From the NCBI GenBank assembly GCA_002205965.3, contig NADL03000137.1:124001-188000 (forward strand): 64,000 bases of DNA, in the 5' to 3' direction. Positions within the stretch are counted from its first letter, which is position 1, and each line of letters starts with the position of its first letter. This document shows positions 1-11,067 of this stretch, piece after piece. Source of the DNA: Kappaphycus alvarezii (taxonomy: Eukaryota; Rhodophyta; Florideophyceae; Gigartinales; Solieriaceae). The notes beneath the pieces were generated by a model. That model was given only the letters and a program-made list of their open reading frames with translations. It made no database searches and was not told where the DNA came from. Made by a program: the position numbers and the translations under genes.

Positions 1-258
1 CAGACGACCTCGCATATTACATATATTTCTTCATTTTTCGGAGATTCGGAAAGGTTACGGATGAAGAGTGTATTCAACCTCAGCTTAAAGTCATCAAATC
101 TACATATGAAGCCATGTTACGAAGTCAAACACCAGTGACGCGAACTTACTTTTTGGAACATCATGTTGGTAGTCAGCTATATCTTTATCCAGTTGAAAGG
201 CCTTCTATTGTGGAAATAAGAAAACGTACATTTACCGGAAACAGAAGAAGAACAATGA
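1..258 (+). pseudogene. C-terminal end of a Pol extension domain (element 0, partial)
   Basis: This is the last part of the second post-integrase domain (type 2), cut by the window edge. It carries the landmarks EHH.G near 153 and the YP..RP motif near 190. It matches the C-terminus of the element B extension (34090-34325), with a stop codon at 256-258 that is equivalent to the element B stop. A frameshift lies between the YP..RP motif and the stop. A purine-rich tract and an LTR follow directly, as in intact elements. Its function is unknown. Confidence 0.75.
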
Positions 259-291
259 CGAGCCGGGATGGTCATTTTGAGCGAAAGGGGG

Positions 292-1027
292 TGATATAAA
301 ATATACTTGCGCCAGCTAAAAAAATCCAGAAGAGGACCTATTTCGGATATAATATCTGAAGTTGGAACATATTTTACAGTATCTGAATTTGAGAGAAATG
401 TTTAAATTGGATGAGTGCGGCAAATTCGTGGGTTGATTTTTCATTTTATGACACGCTGGCATAAGTGGATATCAGTACACGCCAAATTTCTGGGTGATAC
501 CAAGAGTGAATTTGAAAAACCTATGTAATGACCGCATCAATTCCAACCCCTGGTCGATGGGTGGCGGGCATAGGTATGGTACCTAGATACATATTTCGTA
601 AAAATATCTTCTCCTAGTCTCTCTCGTTCACATGATTCCATTTAATGCATGTTATGGTACTTAATAAGTCTGTTAGAGATTTTATAGCTAGCCAGAAAGT
701 CTTTTCAAGCTGCTTATTAAGACTGAGTAAACTGATATTTATTGGAGAGTTGAAGCAAGTTGTTAGACAACTTAAATTCACTCAAAAATAATTGGGAAAT
801 TTAGAGTCAACCTCAGAATCAAGATCAGTTTCTTTTACGCTGGTCACAGAGCATAGGGGGTCGATTCAGCCCCTTCTATATTCGCTTGTAGCCCTCTGAA
901 CTGTCGTCCTTACCTTCCTCTTTCTCTTCGCTCTATTATACCACGGTAACAATTTCTCGTTTGGAACAACTCCTCCTTCGGTAATTGGTTCTGAACGTCT
1001 CTTCTACCCGATGAGTTATCCCTATCC
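292..1027 (+). repeat. degenerate LTR of element 0 (standard U3)
   Basis: The LTR begins TGATATAAAA directly after the purine tract GAGCGAAAGGGGG and ends near CCCTATCC, where intact copies end CCCCTATCA. It keeps the diagnostic blocks in order: the GTGGCAAATTC-like block, the CGATGGGTGG block, a remnant TATA zone, AAGTTG-TTAGA-CAACTT, and the ACCACGGTA block. It is clearly more diverged than the LTRs of B and the array. No primer site follows, so it is a 3' LTR or a solo remnant. Confidence 0.8.
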
Positions 1028-4000
1028 AAAGCTACTGGTTAATCTCCTTATGGCTTCCACCATGGGGAAAGGTCGCGGTATGTTGTCTTCCTTCGCTAGT
1101 ATCTTCAAAAGGGAGCCTACAATACACGGAGACAGATAGTATGGGACACTCTCCCCGGCCAGTACGTTGACAAATTCTGTTAGGGAGTCCAAGAAGCCAC
1201 CTTGGGAAGACAAGGAGTCGGCACGAATTTAACTCCTGTAAATTTTAGGGGCAGAGTCCTTATCGACCTGGAGCTGAGCCTTTTTTGAAGCGTTATACTG
1301 CATATATTACATTCATTATATGATATTCTAATGAATATTGGGAGTTCTGGGGGTGAAGTGAATTGCTTGGTTTCCGTTTCGGGATCTGATACGGGTGCTC
1401 AGCACAAAGGGCATTAGAGGCTGCCTGCGTTGCTGGTAGTGCTCTCCGGGTCTGTCGAACTAGGGCTGGATTTCCATACGCCCCTTATCTGACGGGCTTC
1501 AAACACCTGCATGGCGTTCATTTGTCCTAATCTTCACATTTCATTCTGTTTGAAGATCGAAAAGAGGATAGCTGCAGGGCTTCTTGACAGATAAAGTCCT
1601 ATGGTTTAAGACCTATTCCTTTCTCTCATTCTTTCTGCGTTTGGAACCATTGTAACTTCTGAGCTCTAATTTACATGCCGAGAAGAAGTTGTGGCAAGCA
1701 TTTCTGAAAGGAAGAGGAAAACCTGGGTCAGCCTCTGCATCGCGCCTCACTGCCCTTGTTTTCATTAATGAGTAGCCGCTGGGATGTTTTGGGCATAAAA
1801 ATCGACACCCGAAGAGATGACTATTGCGAAGTTGATAGAGGTGCACTAGAAAATACAAAAAAATATCAAGCTGGAAACCAAGCCACTAAGCGATGAACAA
1901 AAAACTCCCCGAAAATGATGAAGCCAGTATATTTCGATCAGTTTAAACTGTGTCATCTACATCCAACTAACCCTTGTTCTGAGTTTTCTATTATTTTGCG
2001 CTTGTTTGGTTAGGAGCCGCTAAATTAAATCCCGCTAACCTGATTTGCGTTTAGCCTCCAAATGATGCACCCGCCGTCTGCCTGCGTAGTTGAGCTCTCA
2101 ATACTCTCCGCTCATTTTTGTGGCTGATAAATCGTAGAAAACAAAGCAAAAACCCTAAATTGAGACCACCGAGAGCATCGGACTTTTTGAAAAGAAAGGT
2201 GGGTGTCTTTCAAGAGGGCTATAGAGTTACTACAATCCGTCCGATCTAGCCAATTATTGACGTACTAAGGCGATGCAATCGCGAGTAGTACTAAATGGTA
2301 TCCCCAGGGCTGCCATTCCATGAATGATGAGCATTTCGCGAAATAATTGTATGGAGACAGCACTGACATGTTGAAGACTGGGGTTGGGAACGCTGGCTTG
2401 TATCCGTTGCGCGAACTGGTTTTTGGTGCTACCCTTTTCTTAGAACTTTACTTTGCAATCTACTGCAGCTATTTATACTGAAAACCAATAGGTAACCCAT
2501 TATTCCCTAGCACGAAGGACCTGTTAAAACGCATACACAAAGGCAATTAATTTTGTATACCCTTCAATACCTAGTCCAATTTCCCAACCAGAGATGAATT
2601 TACTCAGTCCTTCAACTCCTGGATTCGACGCAGCAGCATGAAAGATCTGGGCCGCACAACATCTTGTCAATTCACGTAGGTAGTCATTTTTTCAGGTTAT
2701 GATAACATAATGTAACATCTTGTCTAACGGAAGCGTAGATCAATACTGGAATTCAAACTGAGAGCGATGCTACATTCTTAACAAGATGCAGAAAAGACCG
2801 CCACAGAGATTCCATTCCAAGGTTATCAATGGCACGGATGACGTCTTACGAGAATTCTCGCGAAGGAAAAGTATTTTTGGTAAAAAAATTGATGTTTATT
2901 CAGTCTTTCCATCTTACGCTCACTAGGGTTGAAACTGAAAAGAAGAAAAATTTGACGCGAAAGTCTGTGCAACAGGATGAAAGGCTATAGCGAATAGCAA
3001 TATTCCGAGGGAGTAAAAGTTTATGCTCTAGTTCTGCTCTAGAGACGAGTTTCACCAAAAAGGAAAAGGGCGATACTTCGCAGAGCTAGTGAATCCAATA
3101 TGCACTTCCAAGAGCAAAATAAATGACTCATTGCAGTATTTCATACAAGATGTCAGGTAAGTCTGCTGGCAAATAGGACTTTCCATCACCGGTATCACTC
3201 TAAGATATTCCGGGCCCCAACCGACCACATCTTTCAAACAGTAAAGCACCCAAAAATTTTCCTCCGTGTTTCGGAGCGGCTGATAAAATTTGAGTTACGG
3301 CATTAAATTAGTAAGAAGGAAAGTGTATGTTTTGCTCTTGAAATATATATTAGACTTCAATTTGCATGAGAATGTTTCGTTCTTTCACAGATTTCACCTG
3401 CTGTACTCTATCTCGTATGTCCTTGGGTTGGATTTATGCGCCTGGGAGAAATGAATTTAGAATTTTATTCTAAACTAAGCGCCAAAGAAGGCTAAATAAC
3501 ACACGGCCTATTGCAATTAGATAGGCTCCAGTAAATTCCAAACGCTTAAGAGCCCGACAAGAGAGACTGTGGAAAAGTAAGCACATAACTAAGCATAATA
3601 AGTTGAATAACTGCGAATGCTTGCTCAAATTATAACAGGTAATTGCTCCAATAAATTTCAGTGACATCCGCTTATAATGTATAAAAATGACTACTTGCAA
3701 TTGTTCGCATCCTCGTAATCTTTATGCTACTTCTACTTAAGCGATGAATACGTGCCTGCATTGTAAAATAAAGAGCGATTGTCATGAACTACGCACCCTT
3801 CGACTACGCACTACTATTGATATCTGACCATATCATCTAGACACCGTCATTGTTTAGTCATGGACCCAGTGACCCCCTTGAAAACATCCCCCCTTTAGGC
3901 ATAGGTTAGGTTGGGACATAAAGTGACCTCCGAGGACAGTTGGGGTGGAATTTTGTGTAATTTTTCCTTGAAAGATATATTCGATCTATAGATGCGAGAG

Positions 4001-4156
4001 GAGATCAGGAAGAAATTCGAAACTCTGTGAAGAAATGGTTGTTTTTTCACATTATTTTGTGGTATCGAACAAAAAAAGGAACCAGAAGCGATATGGGAGA
4101 GTTTAAAGAAGTCTCAACTTTATGGTCGAGGTCAGGAATTATGCTCTCTTAATACA
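1028..4156. other. unassigned sequence
   Basis: I see no gene, RNA gene or recognisable transposon here. The open frames are short, lack family motifs and do not line up into a broken longer gene. The stretch 1020-1850 includes a higher-GC patch; the rest is A+T-rich. It probably holds old decayed repeats, but nothing in it can be named from sequence alone. Confidence 0.4.
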
Positions 4157-4164
4157 GAAGAAAA

Positions 4165-4212
4165 GTTCGGATCTGATATATCTTCCAAGAAAAAACCCTC
4201 AAACCTTTCTCC
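4165..4212 (+). mobile_element. 48-bp footprint of non-LTR family N1
   Basis: The insert reads into the N1 3' terminus (a ..TCTTCCAAGA.. block, then CTCAAACCTTTCTCC) and is flanked by the direct repeat GAAGAAAA at 4157-4164 and 4213-4220. It is the most diverged footprint in the window. It looks like an extremely 5'-truncated target-primed insertion. Confidence 0.6.
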
Positions 4213-4689
4213 GAAGAAAATTTGGGTAGTGATATTACAGTAAGCTGAAATATCGGTAAAATATGGAAGCGAGACGTATCTACCGTCTTCAGGCGAAAAT
4301 GTTTGGTGTTGTTACTGTTGGACGATGTATTCGATCTGTGAAGCATATCAGTGAAGCACATCATGCATTTAGCAAGCTTCTAAATATCGGTAGAATAACA
4401 TACGTGTCAGTGAACAGCTTCCAGTTGACATTTCCTGCGCAGTTGGTTATATTTAATGGTATTTTGACGACAATTTTGCAATTTAGCTTGGATTATTTTC
4501 TCAAATCCAGATATTGATGATCAGGGTAATTGATGAACAGGGTAAAAATATCGGAAATGAAAAATGAAGCTGCCAGCGTCCCGGAATAAGAGTTGTTGAA
4601 TGCGACTGAAGTGCTGCAGTAGATTTCAATGGACCAACGAAAGTTCTTTCTCTAGTACCCAATTTTTAATGGACAGAATGAGCTTCGAT

Positions 4690-5040
4690 TAATTGCTAGA
4701 GAGCTGAGCGAAGGTTGTTGTTAGAATTTGACTCTTAATTTGCTTTTTTCCTCCTGAAGGAAGCAATTTTTCCAGCTTATATAGAATTTTAAGGCCAAAT
4801 AAAAATATTGATAAAAATACTAAAAGCACCAAAAGCACATAAAAATCAATCATGTGGAAGCAGATAATTTGAAAAAATGTGCTTTTAATAATCAAAGCAA
4901 ATGTACTTCCCAAAATACTCGCTCTCTAGATCAGAACCTACTAATTCCCTCAATACATCATAATTACCCCTGGAGTTCCCATACATACCCGTGAATGGCT
5001 CATTATTGCATAGCTCTTCCTCCAAAGAGTCTAGCTCACC
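4690..5040 (-). repeat. old LTR remnant with the C-terminus of the U3 gene
   Basis: Read on the minus strand, 4700-4900 follows the R region of the LTRs here: an A/T-rich block, TCTATATAAG, then GCTTCC and hairpin-like DNA. Just upstream, 4920-5035 translates to a stretch with NEPF, D(V)L, EL and GSDLE in the same order as the end of the U3 protein at 17990-18110 (EPF, DIL, GLFGSDLE). This is an ancient copy of the gene-bearing LTR. Its 5' limit is not visible. Confidence 0.55.
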
Positions 5041-6450
5041 TAGCTTCCCTCCAACAGAACTCCGTTATTCTCACTGCATCCCCTCAAATTATTCAATTAA
5101 TACTAGCGAGAGCGCGGCAAGATGCAAGGACTCATCTCAACTGGAACGACGCCGACTGGGACGTCAATCCTACTCCATTCCAAAATAGTGACGAATATAT
5201 CTGACTCTGCATACGGAGCCCAGCGTTCCGCCACAGTCCCGCCCCCACCTTCCTCTACCCACATCCTATCATATTCCGGACACGCAATGGTCTGGATTCC
5301 TCCAAAAGCACTTGGGCCTCCCTGTGTATGACGAGCCTCCACCTGTCCTCTGACCCTACTTTCACAAGCCAATGGAAACGCATTTCGATCATGCGACAGG
5401 CCTCTGTCCCACCGGCACAACTATGCAATGACGTAGTCACATTCTTCATTGTGCTGCTACTAGCCGCTACTGCGAGCTAAAGGCACCTCTCTCTATCTCG
5501 GGGACTAACCTCCATCCCGCGGATATATTATTCTCTCCCCCGTCTAACGCCGTGCCGCCACAACCCCCCACTCACTCGCTTGTGAATCAACACTGTATTA
5601 CACTCTAAGAGCAAACTTATTGTGCCTCTGTTTCCGCTTTTCAGACAAAAGATTGGGTCAAACCAAACCTACCTTGTATCAAGACGGCCATTTAGTCGCT
5701 AAATTGTTAGCCCCAATTCTAAATGCGTCTCTACTCCGGAGCATTGTTGGCACTCTTTTAGCGATCTGCTGTAAATTTTCTGTGTTTATTTAACTACATA
5801 GAAATATCTGTGAAAGTTGGAAAATATTTTTACAAGTAATGGAAAACTATTTGATTGGTTTTCCATATCGAACACAGTGATGAAAAATTGTGGAACAATT
5901 TTTTTATCAGAGGTCAACAATTTTTGCTTATTGTGAATCATCGAAAATAATTTTATCTATTTTCACTGGCCCATGTTTTATAGTGTATTACACGTGAAGC
6001 AATTTTTATGTCTGTCGGTTGGTTTTTGAATTCTACAGTTAAAACTACTGGAATTATATTACCAGCAAATTATTATTTGGATTAATGCTCACCTGGATAA
6101 TTATTCTACAATTATTATTGAGCATGAATTTGGTCTCCAATTATTATTATAGTAGTGGTGGAATCATCTTCGTAGCTTTCTATTCTGATCTGCAGTATAA
6201 ATAGTCTTAGGCTGTTAGGAAATTTCAGCGAGTCTCGGGCCATCGAAAAATCCTCGTCGATCAATAAGTATTGGTTTTCCTTTTATTATTATTCTCAGTT
6301 CTATTTAGGTATTCTATTATTCAATTATTCGGAATTACCTTTTTTGGATCTACGCAAATCATTTAATTGTTGCAATATCATTCTTGCTGAAAAGAAATAA
6401 CGGCTCCCTATCGATCGCTTCGCCGCCGCTGACTGTTTTGCCGCGATTTC
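5041..6450. other. unassigned sequence with a possible promoter
   Basis: No gene is recognised. From 5640 to 6400 the DNA is A+T-rich and non-coding. A GTATAAATAG TATA-like box lies near 6196, about 250 bp upstream of the small ORF at 6451. The stretch 5640-6420 could be an LTR of another element, because it ends near TGTTGCAATATCA, but no primer site or partner LTR supports that. Confidence 0.3.
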
Positions 6451-6666
6451 ATGTCAAACGTCACTGATGTACCCACAATGTCCTCTCAAACTACTAGCTT
6501 TTCATCGTCTCAAGTCCCAACCATTTTTGACTTTGCCATCATCACGGTGGTAAACCTTTACGAGCTGTACAGTGTGGCACAGAAGCGTGCGGAGGATATT
6601 CAGAAATTAACTACGAATACGGGCAGCGGGTGGAAACCTGTCGCTCCTCCATCACTTGGAGACTAA
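6451..6666 (+). CDS. small unrecognised ORF (71 aa)
   Basis: The ORF starts at an ATG after a plausible TATA box and leader. The protein is Ser/Thr-rich at its N-terminus, followed by a hydrophobic/helical segment (FDFAIITVVNLYELY) and a charged tail. I do not recognise it. It may be the first exon of a host gene or the start of a retroelement Gag. The next ORF begins 8 bp after its stop, in another frame. Confidence 0.25.
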   Translation: MSNVTDVPTMSSQTTSFSSSQVPTIFDFAIITVVNLYELYSVAQKRAEDIQKLTTNTGSGWKPVAPPSLGD

Positions 6667-6673
6667 ACGCAAA

Positions 6674-7003
6674 ATGGATAACGAATTCGCGAAGCTCCTG
6701 TTGAGGGGACGGACCGCGGTGGGAAGCAGCGATGGAAGCAAGGCGGCGGAAAAAACCCGGGCCGTCATCGCCCAAGGCGCCATAGATATCAACCCCGGCG
6801 GGGGAGAGGAGGATATGGTTTTGGCCGCAGTAAGTGCCGTAGTGACGATATTTTTCTCGCCCTGCGAGTGTAGCGGCAGCGTCTGCCGTAACCGTACCGG
6901 GCGAGATGTGGCAGCGAGCGGAGGGGTGGGCAAAAATAACGTCGACGGCGATGTTAGTACAGTGAAGCCCATGGGAAGCGGGAATCTACATGTCCATTCG
7001 TAA
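6674..7003 (+). CDS. unrecognised GC-rich ORF (about 109 aa)
   Basis: This ATG-initiated frame is clearly more G+C-rich than its surroundings. It has no recognisable domain; it is Ala/Gly-rich with a short Cys cluster (SPCECSGSVC). It ends just before the N2 copy on the opposite strand. It could be a broken retroelement ORF or chance coding potential. Confidence 0.2.
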   Translation: MDNEFAKLLLRGRTAVGSSDGSKAAEKTRAVIAQGAIDINPGGGEEDMVLAAVSAVVTIFFSPCECSGSVCRNRTGRDVAASGGVGKNNVDGDVSTVKPMGSGNLHVHS

Positions 7004-7029
7004 CGCGAGAGACTCCGAATGTCCAGACG

Positions 7030-8530
7030 AATTGGGAACCTGGTAAACGAGCGGATTCTCGACGAGGGCGACTATCCCAATTACCTTACAGAAGCGGACA
7101 AGAACGTTGCGGAGGACATGATATCGACGGGACATTCTGTCTTTGTATTTGCAGGTCAACGCGTGTTAGCTGCTTGGATCTAAGACGGGTGCGATGTCAG
7201 CAGAGCATCGGAAGCAAATCGCACAGCGAGTAGATGCAGGGAATAGTGCATTGCGGAAATGGAGAGCCAGAGCGACTTTCCATGCAGAAAAGGGCATATA
7301 ATGTAGGGGTGAGGAAGCGAAGAGAAAACAGAAGAGGAGGAAGATATGCACACAGTGTTGCGATTATGCCCATAAATCACCAAATACCCTGACAATATCC
7401 CTCCGGTAACCTGTACCAAGGATTTACACTGTAACAAGACATCATTGCAACTTGTGAACTGTACTCACGCACCAGTGTAAAAGCATAATATCATACCTCT
7501 TTGTACCTAGCCAATGACATGGATCCATCATGGCTATCTCGCGTGGTTCTCGAAACATTTCGCACCCACCAATCAGCAACCACTTTATGCCTCCTTCCCA
7601 ATTGGACCAATGGGACTTTGCCATGTTGTTTGTTGCTGTCTTTTATACTGATGGATGCTACGTAAGCCCTCAGAACCTTGTAGTTTGATACCTCTGGGGT
7701 CGCTTTTCCTAGAATACCTTTGAATTCAGTACCGTTTAGTTACAATTTATCTCTGCTGGTGTTGAGTACTTTTTCTTTACAAACCCTGGTCTGATTTTCC
7801 GGCCTGTTTACCGGAAGCATCAACCAACAGTTCAACCATCGATAACCTTTTGTGCGCTCAAAAACCCACACACAGAGATGAGAGATGCTCGGTCGAGTGC
7901 TGTTGCGGACAAGAACAGTCTATAAGACTTCTATAGCATGAGTTCAGTTTTGATTGCAGACAGGAGCCTTTCACGGAAACCGGCAATGAACAACGCTCGA
8001 AAAGTTCCATAGCTGTAGGCGACGAAGACAGCTGCGGGTGGTGGGAAAATTAGAGCGAGATGGCAGACCGAGGGATCTCTTCCAAGTGCCGATCGTTGAA
8101 AAGATTCAGAAGGTCGGAGATAAGTCCAAAATAATCAACTACAGAGGCTGCGTAAGCAGCTTCGATAATGTACGAAGTTTGCAGGAGACCTAGACCACCC
8201 ATTGAGAGGGGGAGAGAGGCCTTGAGTCAGGCCCGATCCGGGCAGGGCAATTGCAATTGGTGGAACGCTTCCCTCCGCTTCTGATCGGAGCTGGTGGCGA
8301 GTACCGCAGATTGAGTGGAGGGAAACGTACGTAGCAAGTGCATGACTTGGAGGCGTTTGCACAGAAGCGGTGTAACTGGAAAGACAATTGAGCATCATAC
8401 CAGTCTCGAAGGGAGTGCAAGATACGGTCAATTACGATTTGGCGGCCTGCGAAAAATGGGAGTCAAAATAGTCCAAGCCAGTCGGAGACCCCAGCACGAT
8501 GACACCGAGGGGGGTGGGGTTGAAAAGATC
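7030..8530 (-). pseudogene. non-LTR element N2 copy b, RT C-terminal part
   Basis: On the minus strand this aligns block by block with N2 copy a (40625-41520). Shared blocks include the region before the SLP...GGL-type motif near 8210-8260 and the C-terminal zinc-finger/endonuclease-like region near 7030-7200. The reading frame is broken in many places, so it is a dead 5'-truncated copy. A 515-bp solo LTR (7356-7870) splits it. The right end abuts element A. Confidence 0.7.
7356..7870. repeat. solo LTR inside N2 copy b
   Basis: The 515-bp insert begins TGTTGCGATT and ends AACCCACA (TGT...ACA). It is flanked by the 5-bp direct repeat CACAG at 7351-7355 and 7871-7875. The paralogous N2 copy at about 40930-40965 aligns straight across the site with one copy of the target and no insert. 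The ends and 5-bp duplication fit a solo LTR of a different LTR family, perhaps copia-like; no internal region remains. Orientation is not clear. Confidence 0.7.
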
Positions 8531-8547
8531 CCATCATTAATGAACTG

Positions 8548-9969
8548 TGATAGGGGTAAATCGTCGGGTGAAGAGATACTCAGACCCAACTACCCCAAGA
8601 AGGAGGTGTTGCAAGCGACAAAAGTGCTACCGTGGTATAGTTGAACGAACAAAAAGGATTGTATATGGAAGAGAGTTGAGAGGGCTACAAGCAAGTATAA
8701 AAGGGGCAGGGGTCTACCACTGATGCTCTGTGAGCAGCGTAGGAAAAAGGTTTCTTGGATCTGAAGTTGACTGGCAACTTCCTACTACTCAGGACGTGGC
8801 TTGAAGTTGTCCGCCAACTTGCTTGACCTCCACAAGAGGAAGCAGTTTACTCAGCTTATATAGACTTTTTGGGTATCCCTAAAGTCTCAAAGAAACATAC
8901 TAAGAACCATAAAATGCATCAAATGGAATCGTGTGAACAAGAAAGACTAACTGCAGATAATATCAGGATAAGTATCTAGATTCTTTCCTTAATATCTTAG
9001 TCCCCTATATTAGAGCCAAACAGTTCCCCCAAAATATCCATTCCACCCAGGCAGTCCACACAAATATCCGCGAACGGCTTAGAATTCTCCATTGCCTCCT
9101 GCGAAATATCTGGACCACTGAGGACGTCCCCATCCGGTTCCGGAGTCGGAACCACCTGGTCCATATTTTCTGGCCCCTTACCCACTAATCCAGCACTTTC
9201 CATGTCTCTCTCCCCCTCATCCTCCTCTTCCTCCTCTTCTCTCCTCTCTTCATCCTCGTCAGAAGAGTCAGAGATCACAATTACTCCCCCAGGCTCCCCT
9301 CTTTTCTCTATGGGAGCCCCCCCACCGTTACACACTAGTGGTTCCCACGGATCCACCCAGTCCTCCTCTTCATCCTCCTCATCCTCCTCTTCCTCTAACT
9401 CAACTTCTCCCTCCTCCTCCTACTCTGCCTCTCCTGCCTGCTCGAAGCAGTTACGGCGGACCCACACTCCCGAGCGAGTTCCCGGTCCAAACTTCTACAG
9501 TAATCATAGTAGTCGGTTGGAACATTTGCCATCAGGGGCAAAGCGTTGAGTGGACGACGGCCTCGGGATGACTTGGTGATGGTGAGGGAAGGGCGGAGGT
9601 TGGTCATGCTTGTTGAAAAAGGGATAGAATGCATGCAATGTGTTTTTCCTACAATGCTAAGGGCTAAAAGAAGGGGTGAGCCGATGGGGTAGTTGATGGC
9701 GGGGGGTTGCCTCAACGACGTCGACTTCGAAGTTTAAATACTACGACGTCTTCGAAAAGTATGTCGACCTTGGACGTGTACAGTAATGACATCTATTAAT
9801 GACACGGTGTCTTAAAATAAAAAATCAACTCATGAATTTGCCACACTCCTCCAATTAAAAAATATCTTGCAAATTCAGAAACTCTAAAAATATCTTCCAA
9901 ATCCCGATACTATATCCAAATTTGGTCCTCCTCTAGATTTTTTGTCGTGTGCAATTTTTGCGCACATCA
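8548..9969 (-). repeat. long LTR (3' LTR of A) containing the U3 gene
   Basis: This 1422-bp LTR is bounded on the plus strand by TGATAGGGG and GCGCACATCA. It is nearly the same as the 5' LTR of C (20304-21731). It shares R/U5 with the other LTRs (TATA box, AAGTTG/CAACTT hairpins, ACCACGGTA block). In place of about 100 bp of the standard U3 it has a cassette with a TATTTAAA promoter and a protein-coding gene. It carries the GAGTATC variant in U5 that is shared only with the long LTR of C. Confidence 0.9.
8997..9607 (-). pseudogene. U3-encoded acidic protein, frameshifted copy
   Basis: The start is the ATG whose complement lies at 9605-9607; the product begins MTNLRPSLTI. The order is a basic N-terminal segment with RRPLNALPL, a DYYDYCRSLDREL segment, an extended Glu/Asp stretch, the SUMO-interaction-like core VIVISDSSDEDE, and a conserved C-terminus (VVPTPEPD, ISQE, KPFADIC, MDILGELFGSN). 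The N-terminal and acidic halves are in different frames, so this copy is broken at the domain junction. I do not recognise the family. The gene sits wholly within U3, so every element insertion would carry two copies. Confidence 0.7.
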
Positions 9970-10005
9970 CGCCCTCCCGCTCAAGACGATCGTCCCGGCT
10001 CGTCA

Positions 10006-11067
10006 TTAACTCTCTTGTTGTTCTTGTGGGAGTTCTATCCATTCATCAGGGAGAGTATATGGTTGACTGAAAGGATATGGTAGTAGCTCATTTCCAATAT
10101 GATGAGAGAGTGTGTACCGTGCGATGACCGGCTCATCTCCTTGGTCAAGAGTTTCGTAGATTCGGCGTATGGTTTCATAGTGTTTTCTAATGAGCTCCTC
10201 CCGTTTCACTTCTCCAAACCTTCCAAATGTGAGGTAGTAGACGTAGTATGCAAACTTTTCTGGCAACGGGTCCAGAAACGGGTATCTGAAGGAGAAAAAA
10301 ACTCGCAACATAAGGACTGAGTCCTCACGAGTAAGGTGCGCCCCGTGAATGGTTTGGAAGCACATGCAAATACTAATGGCAAAAAAGGAAATTACTTCTG
10401 CTTCTCGAGGGTCCTCTGTTATCTCAAGAAGCCAACGTCTGATTGGTAGTCGTCCAATAATTAAGGAGGCATAGTTTCCCCCTGGGAGACTAGGCGGTGT
10501 TTGAGGTGATCTTCTTGGTGATCTTCCTCGCTGCTCCCGACGCCTTGCCCTCTTCGATGATCCGCCCCGATCACTTGATGGTCCTACTCGTATCATCATG
10601 ACGGTCTCGGGAGGATCTTGATCTTCAGCTGAGCTTGTGTTCATGAGCGGAGAAACGTAAGGTTCCCGTAGAGGATACGGGAACAGTCGATTTTCCATAT
10701 CATGGGGTAAGGCGTAACCTCTCAGTTCGCACATCTTGGTTGTTCTTGAGAAATACGTAAACGGACGGATAATGTTCAGATATGTTTGCGACAAGTCTCC
10801 GATAGCTACCATTCCATACCTTCCTATAGAGTAATGATAAATTACCTCCAGAAACTCTGGACCTGCTTCCGTGAACCTTCCGTTTTGGGATGAGAATAGA
10901 ACTCTGATTAATAGTCGGAAATCTTCTTGAGGTAGCAATGGTCCGTTCAACGTACGAAAACATAGGCATATATTAATGTAGAAATGGATGATTACGTGGA
11001 GTTCGTAGTAGTCACGCGTAATCGAGATGATCCATTCCTAGGCCCTTTTTCCTCCCATAGGAATCAT
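10006..11067 (-). pseudogene. pol: post-integrase tandem domains of element A (type 1)
   Basis: The reading frame runs on from integrase (ILIFNYRMIPMGG) into two homologous domains of about 120 aa each. The first has CFRTLNG, an ED pair, IRVLFS, a Y..GRYG motif and a C-terminal PYPLREPY. The second has CFQTIHG, ED, LRVFFSF, FGRFGEV and LLPYPFSQPY. A linker with RARRREQRGRSPRRSP joins them. The stop is at 10006. A stop after GGKRA and a frameshift near 10725 break this copy. No known family is recognised. Each domain has a hydrophobic 13-15 residue segment but no clear signal peptide or membrane anchor. Confidence 0.75.

Noticed and set aside
5103..5420. 105-codon minus-strand ORF upstream of the old LTR remnant as an intact U3 protein
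   Set aside because: No similarity to the U3 protein is visible in this frame, and plus-strand frames overlap it equally well.
5640..6420. A+T-rich stretch before the 6451 ORF as a 5' LTR
   Set aside because: A TATA-like box is present, but there is no matching second LTR, no clear termini and no primer site.
9202..9549. Ser-rich plus-strand ORF
   Set aside because: It is the antisense of the Glu/Asp-rich tract of the U3 gene; GAG/GAT repeats read as TCC/TCA on the other strand.
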